In this document: positions 9,443 to 17,900 of the stretch, piece by piece
How the letters are laid out: every line of letters starts with the position of its first letter
How positions within the stretch are numbered: the first letter of the stretch is position 1
IMG/VR virus record: IMGVR_UViG_3300031964_000021
Location: 1 to 64,000 of that record
DNA length: 64,000 nt
From: a virus
Direction: 5' to 3' (one strand)
The notes under the pieces: generated by a model
What the model was told of the DNA's origin: nothing
Database searches by the model: none
The model's input: the letters and a program-made list of their open reading frames with translations, nothing else
Translations under genes and position numbers: made by a program

Positions 9443-10023
9443 TGGTCGATGGTCCGTACGGTACTGGCTTTTTAGGCCAGATTGTCAACGTGCATTTTGC
9501 GCCGGCGCTGTGGCTCGCGATCCAGTGCGGCGTCGCCGGCAACGGCACGGAGAACATTACGATCGCGCTTGGAAGTGGCCCGTCGTTCAACACTATCACG
9601 AACAGCGTCGGTTGGTCGAAGCCGGGCACTCTGCCGATCATCAAGCCCGACCCCATTATCTCTGGCTCCGGGAACACCCAGCTGTCCGGATACCTTATCG
9701 GCCGCGGGCTGCTGGTGGCGATCGGACCCAAGTTCCTGCCGTCTGGCACCCCGTTCACCATCCTCGCCAACTGCTCCAGCGGGCTTGACATGTTTGGCGA
9801 CAGCGGCGCGGAAACCGTCGGTGTCAACCTCTTGGATGGCACCAAGGCGGTCCTTGCCGGGCAGGATGCGTTCAATAACCTCGTCACCGTGGACCCCGCG
9901 CAAGGCTTTCTATCAGGCGCCACGCGCACCACGAACGTGATCTCGGGCGGCTCGGTGCTTAGTTTCAATATCGACCCGGTTCACAAGACAGTTACAGGAT
10001 CGGGTGGCGTCCCCGGGGCTTAA
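9442..10023 (+). CDS. Hypothetical virion protein
   Basis: 193 residues, beta-rich and glycine-rich throughout with no transmembrane segment and no recognised motif. TAATG overlap with the preceding gene places it in the tail operon. Last gene before the intergenic element at 10028. Confidence 0.65.
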   Translation: MVDGPYGTGFLGQIVNVHFAPALWLAIQCGVAGNGTENITIALGSGPSFNTITNSVGWSKPGTLPIIKPDPIISGSGNTQLSGYLIGRGLLVAIGPKFLPSGTPFTILANCSSGLDMFGDSGAETVGVNLLDGTKAVLAGQDAFNNLVTVDPAQGFLSGATRTTNVISGGSVLSFNIDPVHKTVTGSGGVPGA

Positions 10024-10027
10024 CCGC

Positions 10028-10037
10028 TTTTTAACGG
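10028..10037 (+). promoter_or_regulatory. TTAA element upstream of ejection operon
   Basis: TTTTTAACGG just after the stop of the preceding gene; its TTAA is 47 bases upstream of the ATG at 10078. Similar elements (T-rich, TTAA, then S-S-G) stand at nearly the same distance in front of other structural genes. Confidence 0.4.
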
Positions 10038-10077
10038 CGTCAAGGTACCCCGGGAGGACCATTTCAGGGGAAGAAAT

Positions 10078-11967
10078 ATGTCTGACGTCAGCACTTCCAC
10101 CAATTCGTCGCAGGGTTCGAGTAGCTCCTCGCCGGTTCAAACACCCGAAAACGATATTAGCAATGCCGTCTCCGCGACCGCATCGAGCATGGCCTCCCAG
10201 CTCTATAGCTGGGCGCAGGGTGTTTACGCGCAGACCAGCGCTGTCACCAACGAAGCGGTAGGGAATTTCTTCACGGCCTCTAAGCAAATGATGGGCCTCT
10301 CGAACTCCATGATCGACCAGTACAACAACCTCTTCGCGCCAGAGAACGCGGAGCTGGTTGCCGATGCCAACAGCTATGCCTCGCCGGCGCGCATTGACGC
10401 CGACATGGGGATGGCCGGCGCCACCCAGGCTCAGGCTGGCGCGTCCGCGGAGCAGAACTCGATCTCTCAGCTCCAGCAGTTCGGTATCGACCCGTCCTCG
10501 GGCCGCTATGCTTCTTTGCTTAACGCCGACAACGTCCAGAACGCCGCGAATGTCGCGGGAGCCGAGAACACGCAGCAGCGCGCTGACGTCGCCACTGGAC
10601 AACAGCTGCGCGCTGATGCCGTTCAAGTCGGCGCTCAACTGCCGTCGTCGATCGCGAACGTCACGAACACCAGCCTGCAAGCCTTGAACGGCGCGGAGAA
10701 CGCTGAGCTGGGCAATGCCAACACCGGCAACTCGCTGATGAACACGCCGAACAACTACCTCAAGACGGCGGGCAACATCCTGCAGCCTATGCAGGCTTCG
10801 AAGTCGCAGAACACCAGCCAGGGCAACTCGAACAGCACCAAGACCGATGCGGGCAAGTCGCAGCCAAACCCCAGTGGGCAGGGCAATGGTGGTGGGCAGG
10901 GCAACGCCGGTGGGCAGGCCTGGGGCATGAACATGCCTGCCGGCGGCCCAACACTCACCCCCGTCAATCAGAACCAGAACCAGAACCAAGACAACGGTGA
11001 TTACAATCTCGGCGACATGTATGGCCCCGACAGCATCGGCGGTGTGCTGCCTGAAGACTTCACCGGCGGTGACGGCTCGATGACCATCGGTCAGCCGGGC
11101 TCTGCCGACACGCCGATCCAGAACACCGACAGCAACCAGAATGGTGGCATCTCCGACCCGTTCCAAAACGGCGGCTTCGGCGACACCCTGCCGCAGGACA
11201 ACAGCGGCTTCGGTGGGCAGAACCAGACCTTCACGGGCTCGAACGGCGCGCAGGACACGCCGTATGGCAACATCAACTACAACTCCAGCGCCAACGGTGC
11301 CAATGGCAACGCGGAGGGCGGCGGTGGCGGCTCCTGGGGTGATGGCAGTGCATTCGGTACCCCGGGCTCGTTCGGTGACACCACCGGCTCGCTCGGCGGC
11401 AGCGATAGCGGGACCTTCGGCAATGCGCCGACCCCGCCGCCGTCCCAGGACAGCGGACAGTCCCCGTATGCCGGGGGTGATATGGGCGACACCGGCGATA
11501 GCACCTATACCCCGCCCTCGTCGACTGGCGACAGCAGCGAGAGCTGGACGCCGAACGACGATACCGACACCTCGACCACGAGCCCTGAGGATCAGGCACA
11601 AGATGATGCGCAGGACAGTGGCGACGATAGCGGCGGCGATTACGCGCGCGGCGGCCCGGTCATGGGCATCCCGCGGCATGTCATCCCGCACCTGAACAAC
11701 CACATGCGCAAACACGGTCAGCGCCGTCTGCAAATGGCTTCTGGCGGGCAGGTCCCGGCAGCTGCCTCACCCTCGCGCGGGGCTGTGACGGATGATATCC
11801 CGGCGCACGTCAATGCCAACGAGTTCGTGATCCCGCAGGACGTCGCGCTGTGGAAGGGCCAGGAGTTCTTCCAGAACCTGATCACCCAGTCCCGACAGAA
11901 GCGGATGATGGCGCCGGCGGCTGCTCAAAAGGCCCCGAAAGCCCAACCGACGGCAGGAGCACGATAA
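10078..11967 (+). CDS. Internal virion (ejection) protein, low-complexity
   Basis: 629 residues. The first ~230 residues are helical and Ala/Gln/Asn-rich (SQLYSWAQGVYAQTS ... AQAGASAEQNSISQLQQFG). The middle is a very long Gly/Asn/Gln/Ser-rich disordered tract. The last ~70 residues hold a conserved-looking domain (SRGAVTDDIPAHVNANEFVI, then DVALWKGQEFFQNLI) seen in phage virion-associated proteins that carry a D-x-IPA-x-(V/L)-x-x-(N/G)-E-F-V-I motif. Ejection into the host with DNA is inferred. First of four tightly coupled genes. Confidence 0.7.
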   Translation: MSDVSTSTNSSQGSSSSSPVQTPENDISNAVSATASSMASQLYSWAQGVYAQTSAVTNEAVGNFFTASKQMMGLSNSMIDQYNNLFAPENAELVADANSYASPARIDADMGMAGATQAQAGASAEQNSISQLQQFGIDPSSGRYASLLNADNVQNAANVAGAENTQQRADVATGQQLRADAVQVGAQLPSSIANVTNTSLQALNGAENAELGNANTGNSLMNTPNNYLKTAGNILQPMQASKSQNTSQGNSNSTKTDAGKSQPNPSGQGNGGGQGNAGGQAWGMNMPAGGPTLTPVNQNQNQNQDNGDYNLGDMYGPDSIGGVLPEDFTGGDGSMTIGQPGSADTPIQNTDSNQNGGISDPFQNGGFGDTLPQDNSGFGGQNQTFTGSNGAQDTPYGNINYNSSANGANGNAEGGGGGSWGDGSAFGTPGSFGDTTGSLGGSDSGTFGNAPTPPPSQDSGQSPYAGGDMGDTGDSTYTPPSSTGDSSESWTPNDDTDTSTTSPEDQAQDDAQDSGDDSGGDYARGGPVMGIPRHVIPHLNNHMRKHGQRRLQMASGGQVPAAASPSRGAVTDDIPAHVNANEFVIPQDVALWKGQEFFQNLITQSRQKRMMAPAAAQKAPKAQPTAGAR

Positions 11968-12791
11968 TGGCTGGCCAATCATTCGCTAATGACGGCGCCT
12001 GGGGTGCCGGTACCGATGAAGTGGGCAACGCGACGACCGGTGCGGTAAGCACTGGCGGGACCGATAGCGTGCCCGGGGGTTCGGCCGGTACGACCGATGC
12101 CAACCAGAGCGATTTGACAGGGGCAGCTGCTCTTGCCGAAAACACCGACGCAACCAGCGGCATCACCAATGCCGACGACGCCTATGGCGGCACGTTCTCG
12201 AACGGCCCCGGTGGCGCGACCTGGGACCCGACTTCGCAGGCGGCCGGCGTTGCCCAGCGCAGCGCTGATGCAGCCAACCCGAGTTTCATGTCAGCCGATG
12301 GCGGCGGCGCGTATTTCGACGAGGGTGGCCCCGTCGATGGCGATCCCGACGATCCCAATTCACAAGCCGCGCAGGACCCGATGACTGCCGTGATCCAGAA
12401 GTCGCTGGGCTCGGTCGATCAGGTGCTGCAGGGCATGTATAGCCAGTATGGGCTAGGAGGCGGTAAATCTTCTAGCAACGGCGTTCCCGACGACCAGCAG
12501 GATGCGGCGAATATGCCGACCGTCCCGGCATCACAGAGCAACAGCGGCGTCGCACCACAGCAGCCGGCGCCGGGCGCGCTCCCGCCGACTTCCAATCCCT
12601 TCGGGACCCGGAAGATGGCGGCCAACCCGAGCGACATGCCGGGCCCGAATGGCGGCAGCTGGAGCGGGCCGACGTCCAACCGGCCCGCTCAAGGCACGAT
12701 CAAGCCGATCACGCCGGCGCCGGGCACATGGAAGTTGCCCGCGCGCGCAGACGCCGGCGGTATCCCAGATGACGATGAAGGAGCAGCCTAA
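11967..12791 (+). CDS. Internal virion protein, disordered
   Basis: 274 residues from the ATG that overlaps the previous stop (TAATG at 11965-11969). Almost entirely Gly/Ala/Ser/Pro/Asp-rich; one short ordered helix is suggested at QDPMTAVIQKSLGSVDQVLQ. No family recognised. The operon context points to a second ejected protein. Confidence 0.65.
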   Translation: MAGQSFANDGAWGAGTDEVGNATTGAVSTGGTDSVPGGSAGTTDANQSDLTGAAALAENTDATSGITNADDAYGGTFSNGPGGATWDPTSQAAGVAQRSADAANPSFMSADGGGAYFDEGGPVDGDPDDPNSQAAQDPMTAVIQKSLGSVDQVLQGMYSQYGLGGGKSSSNGVPDDQQDAANMPTVPASQSNSGVAPQQPAPGALPPTSNPFGTRKMAANPSDMPGPNGGSWSGPTSNRPAQGTIKPITPAPGTWKLPARADAGGIPDDDEGAA

Positions 12792-14974
12792 TGTCCATGG
12801 GCATTGACGACGACAGCTACGATCCGTCCCAGGACCCCAACGGCGCCGGGCAGTCTCAGCCTGCGCCGCAAGGCTCAACTGCGCCTCAGCCGGACCCCAG
12901 CTCCATGCCGGGCTTCCAAGCCCAGGGCAACACCACCCCGAACGACAACTCGGGTGCAGCTCCTGTCATGGGCATCCCCGATGACAACTCTGGCGGTGCG
13001 CCGGTTACGCCGACCCCGCCGCAAGACAACACCAATCAGGCTGTCACCGGCCTGAACCAGATGGGTGCCAATCAGGAAGCCAACGCCGGCGGCCAGCCCC
13101 AGGCTGCCCCCGTCGATCCCGTGCAGAACCGCGCACCAGATCAAAGCACTGGCCCGCGCGGGCCGGCCAAACTCATTGCTTCCATGCTGATGGGTGATGG
13201 CGCTGCACCTTTGCAGACCCTCCTCGCCACGCAGAAGTCGGTCGACCCCAGCAACAGCCAGCCCCAGGGCAATCAAAATTTGATGGCGATCGATGCTGCC
13301 TTTTCCAAGGGTGGACTGAAGGAGGCGATGCCGCTCCTGCAGGCCAACCGTGTCGCGTTCAACGCCAAGCAGGCGTTCGCTTACACCGCGCTGCAAGGCA
13401 TCCCGGGCAAAGGCCCCGATCTCAATGCTGCGATCAACGCGGCGAACGACGCTGAGCAGCATGTGCTAGATGGCTCGGTCGTGAAGTTCTCGCACGCCGG
13501 CAACGGCAAAATTACTGCTACAGTAAGTTCGTCACTGCCGGGTATGGACACCACCGTCCCACTTACGGTAGACCAGTTCCGTCAGTATCTCGACGTCGGC
13601 AAGGATGGCCAATGGGACAAACTGCAGAGCGAAACAGTGCCGGGCGTGCTCCAACGGCTCGCGAAATCGCAGAGTTCGAGCGGCGATGCATTCGGGCCAT
13701 CACCGACGCTTGGGCAGGACAGTATGTCCAATTCGAAATCGAGCGACCGGATGACCGCGCCCTCGAGCGACGATGGCGCCAGCGCTGGCGGCCGCCCCGC
13801 AGCTAAACGGACAGGACAGGACAGCGAGTATTCGCAGCCTCATGCCCAGAGCCTTGATGCGTTCCCCGGCCCGAATGCTACGCGCTTCGCCGGCAACTCG
13901 AAAGCTGACGATGCTATCGATGCCGATCGCCGCAAGCGCGGGCTCTATCCGGGAGATCAAGAAGACAAGAGCGGGATGCACGATAGCCACGGCCATTGGG
14001 TTGGTCCGAAGGCGTCCGCGGACCCGAACGGCTACGGCGAGCAGCTAGAAGCACGCTCCCGTGCGATCTTCCCTGACGTCGGCCATGAAGCCGAGCGGCA
14101 GCAGTGGATGGCTGCACAGAGCGGCGAAGGGGAAAAACTCAAGAACAACATCGACGTTGCCACTGAAAAAGGCCGCGTGCTGAACGAACGCGCCCAGACG
14201 ACTGGTTCCTACAAAGTCGAGCAGGAAGGCGTGAAGCAGGCTGGTGGCAATACCATCCAGCAAACCAAGAACCAAGGCGCCCAGGGTGTCGCGGACACGC
14301 GCGCCGGCGCCTATGAACATGCCTCTGACAACAAACTCGAGGGTACGAAGGACACCAATCAGAGCCGCAGCGGCGACGTGAAATACAAGACCGACGCTCG
14401 CAGCAACGACGTGAACAACACCAACAACGCCCGCAGCGGTGACGTGCGCTACAAGTCCGACAACCAGCTGGAAGGCACCAAGTATGGTGCTGATACCCGC
14501 GAGAAGGGCGTCGAGTACAAAGCTGACACTGGGCTCGAGGGCACCGAATACAATGCCGACAGCCGCAACGACAGCTCCAAGTATGGGAGCGATCAGCGCC
14601 GCGCGACCGCGGGCGATGCCGCTACTGCGAAGGCCGCTCAGGCCGGACAGAAGGCTCAAGCGGAGATCGACCGACAGGCGCGGATCACCGGCGACAACTC
14701 CGATCGCAACCAAGCCACCTACTGGCGCAACCGTGCGGCTGACGTCAACAACCCGATGACCCAGCAGGAGCTATCTCAGCAAAACGAATTTTTAGCACAT
14801 TTGCGACAGAAGTCGGGTATCGGCAGCGGTCAAGGAGCCGCGCGTACGCAGGCGCCCAGTGTTCAATCTAGTGCTCCTGCTCCGCAGCCAAATCACGATG
14901 CCGCTGTGAAGTGGGCACGAGCTAATCCTCAGGACCCGCGATCGGCGCGGATTTTGCAGGCGAACGGGCAGTAA
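12791..14974 (+). CDS. Internal virion protein with imperfect charged repeats
   Basis: 727 residues. Disordered Pro/Gln/Asn-rich N-terminus; a helical part around residues 150-260; and, at about residues 515-605, imperfect repeats of the type (V/L)-x-(Y)-K-x-D-x-R-x (SGDVKYKTDARSNDV, SGDVRYKSDNQLEGTKYGAD, EGTEYNADSRND). These could form amphipathic or extended structures. TAATG overlap with the gene before. Probably ejected. Palindrome copy at 13512-13526. Confidence 0.65.
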   Translation: MSMGIDDDSYDPSQDPNGAGQSQPAPQGSTAPQPDPSSMPGFQAQGNTTPNDNSGAAPVMGIPDDNSGGAPVTPTPPQDNTNQAVTGLNQMGANQEANAGGQPQAAPVDPVQNRAPDQSTGPRGPAKLIASMLMGDGAAPLQTLLATQKSVDPSNSQPQGNQNLMAIDAAFSKGGLKEAMPLLQANRVAFNAKQAFAYTALQGIPGKGPDLNAAINAANDAEQHVLDGSVVKFSHAGNGKITATVSSSLPGMDTTVPLTVDQFRQYLDVGKDGQWDKLQSETVPGVLQRLAKSQSSSGDAFGPSPTLGQDSMSNSKSSDRMTAPSSDDGASAGGRPAAKRTGQDSEYSQPHAQSLDAFPGPNATRFAGNSKADDAIDADRRKRGLYPGDQEDKSGMHDSHGHWVGPKASADPNGYGEQLEARSRAIFPDVGHEAERQQWMAAQSGEGEKLKNNIDVATEKGRVLNERAQTTGSYKVEQEGVKQAGGNTIQQTKNQGAQGVADTRAGAYEHASDNKLEGTKDTNQSRSGDVKYKTDARSNDVNNTNNARSGDVRYKSDNQLEGTKYGADTREKGVEYKADTGLEGTEYNADSRNDSSKYGSDQRRATAGDAATAKAAQAGQKAQAEIDRQARITGDNSDRNQATYWRNRAADVNNPMTQQELSQQNEFLAHLRQKSGIGSGQGAARTQAPSVQSSAPAPQPNHDAAVKWARANPQDPRSARILQANGQ
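13512..13526. repeat. 15-bp palindrome copy 3 (intragenic)
   Basis: TTACTG-CTA-CAGTAA; perfect arms. Read as Thr-Ala-Thr-Val inside gene 12791-14974. Confidence 0.85.
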
Positions 14975-14975
14975 A

Positions 14976-17900
14976 ATGGCGGACTTCGATCCGGACGAGT
15001 ATCTCAGTCAGGTCGAACCAGCAGAACCATCGGACGACAGCGCCCCGCCGCAACAGGCTCAGGGCGACTTCGATCCCGATGCGTATCTTGCGGGACTGCC
15101 CGCTGACGACAATCCGCAAGCGCCCCCGCCAGCCCCGGAAGGCATGGTCAAGACTGCAGCTCGTCGTGCCGTAGGGCGCGCCGGCGGTGTCATGGGCGGC
15201 CTCGTCGGCATGGGTATGGGTGCAGCTGAAGGTGCGGGTGCTGGCTTGCCCGGTATCGTCGTCGGCGGTTTGATCGGCATGGGCATCGGCGCCTATGGCG
15301 GCCAGGGCATTGAAGACGAGGCCAAAGAAGGCCTCGGTCTTGACGACAGCACCCAACAAGCTATCAATGCTGAGGCCAACCCGTGGACGTCTAACCTTAC
15401 CGACGCTGCTCTGAACATCGCCGGTATGGGACCTGCTGCGGGCGCTGGCGTGGCCGTGCGCGCCGGTAGTGCGGCTCTCGGCGGTGTGTTGGAAGCCGGT
15501 GAAGAGGCAGCGTCTGGTGAAGACTTCAGCCCGACCAAGATCGCGCTTCAAGCGGCGACCAACGCCGTCTTCCCAGGCGTTAACAAGCTGGGTCAGAAGT
15601 TTGTTGGTGCCGGCGAACGTGCAAGTGCGCGCCTGGGCACTGTGCCGGGACGCCCGAACCAAGCACCCAATCCGGCCGCGGCCCAAGCGCACGCCGATGT
15701 GGGCGACACTTCAACCCAGACCGCGGTGGGCGACAGTTCTACTGCTGAGGAGCCTCCTGTCCGTACCGCTGAGACGATCGGCACCCCGCTCAGCCGGCCT
15801 ACGAACTCGCAAGGTGAAGAGGCCACAGGCAAGGGCGGTGACAGCTCGTATATAAAAACGTCTCCATCTCAGGTCGATGGGGATACTGATATGTTGACAA
15901 CTGGCGATATGCCGCCAGACTGGGCGGCGGCGCTCGCGCCTGATCAAGTCGAAGTCCCCGGAATGCCGCGGCCCGAACCGCAGCAAACTAGTGCGCCTGA
16001 ACAGCCACAAACTAGTGCACCTGAACCCACGCCACAGGCAGAACCCAATGCGCAGAGTGCTCCACAACCAGCGCCAGAGCCCAAGCCAGCCGAAGCTGCG
16101 GCTCCAGCGCAGCCTGCGTTCGATCCGGACCAGTATCTGGCACAGCTCAAGCAACCCGTGGATGCCGGGTTCCCCAGGGTGGGCGAGCCTCTCGACCCGG
16201 GCGCAGGGGGTGATGGTAGCCCACGAGTTAGCCCGAATGGACGCAGACCTACTCTTACGCTTAAGTCAAATGCCCAAGAAGGTGCAGCGCCTGTCCGGAA
16301 CGCTGCTCCGCGTGTCGATGAACCTGTAAGCACCAAGACCGGCAAAGCTGAACCGAACCCGAGCGATGCCCAGGTCGAGGCTGGCAACTATCAGAAGGCG
16401 CATGAGCGCGTGCTTGGGCGCGACGTCTCCTATGAAACCGAGAAGGGCGGCACCCGGCGCAGCAAGCCGGGCGAGCCACCGTGGGAAACCAACGACTTCC
16501 CGGCGGACTACGGCCATGTGCTCGGGGTGAAGGGCGCGGACGGCGACAACCTTGACCTGTTCAACCTTCGTAACGGCGACAAGCATTACGTTATCGACCA
16601 GCGCAACCCGGAGACGGGCAAGTTCGATGAGCACAAGATCATGGCGAACGCGCGTGATCTCAACGATGCGCGTGACGCCTACACCAAGAGTTTCTCCGAC
16701 GGCAGCGGCGTGTCGCGTATTCATGATATTACGCCGGCGACCGAGGGTGATCTGAAGGCGTGGATGGCGCTCGGCAACAAGAAGAAGCCCTACAGCAAGG
16801 TCCCATTCCCCCAGGCGGTGAAGCAGCCGAAGGTCGTTACTGCGGCAGTAGAAAAGCTGAAGGCGGCTGGTCAGCATGAGATCGCCGCCAAGATCATGGA
16901 GCTGCCGGAAGCCGCGCGGGTGATTGCCGCGAACAAGGCTGCGCGCGCTCTCATCAACAAGACTGGTGAGTTGAAGACCGGCGAGATCAAGAACATCCGC
17001 GTCCGCCAGCCAGCTGAGAGTGTGCCGGGTACCGACGTGCAGTCCAAGGGCCCGCGGGATGCCGCGCGCAAGTCCGGCGAGCTGAACGCACTTCGCGAAG
17101 TGTTCGACAGGCATACCCCTGTCAAGGACGAGGCCGACGCCGACACGATCGCGCGCGCCAAGGCCCTCGCCGAGGAGGCCAAGACCACCGGGCGTTATCC
17201 ATTCGACATGCGCAAGAAGCAGGAGCCGGCGATGCTGGTTCGTGCCGCGCGAACACTGGCCAAGGACAAGGACGTCTCCGCGTTCCGCGCCACTGAACAA
17301 CTCCTCCGATCGGATGACCCGGCAGCGCACGAGACTGTGCGGCAGCAGCAGGCTGAGGCCAGTATCGGCCGCTCCCACCGCGCCGGCGACGAGGCTACCG
17401 ATCGCGGCGAAGCGGCGATCGCTGAGCGCAACGCGGGCGTAAACACCGAAGAAGACGAGATGCATGATCGCATCGAGAGTAAACGCAATATTGAGAAGGC
17501 GTCTGATATCGACGATGACCTGAAGAAGACCCTCGACATGGACAAGCCGGCGGACCGCAAGGAGCTGGCCGCGCTGTTCAACAAGAAGGCCGAGCAGCAA
17601 GTCCCTGAGTGGAAGAAGGTGCGCGATGCCAAGCAGAAAGAGATCGCGGATCGGACGGCTGAGCTACTGGCTGCTCGCAAAGCTAAGGCTGGCGAGAGCG
17701 TTGATACACCTGTTCGTAAAATCAAGCTGAAGGACGGCACCGAAGTCACCCCCGAGGAGTTCGCCAAGATCGGCGAGGACAAGCCCCCTGTCACTCCCAA
17801 GGAGCGCTATCAGGACGCCGCTGCCAAGTTCCTGGGCGACGAGAGCGCCTCCATGAACCCGAAGCAGATTTATGCCGACGCCAAGAAATTCCTGAAGAAC

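Noticed and set aside
9913-11733. 606-codon open frame on the minus strand
   Set aside because: Antisense shadow of the Gly/Asn/Gln-rich ejection protein; low-complexity Arg/Val composition, no ribosome site, and it crosses several plus-strand gene borders.
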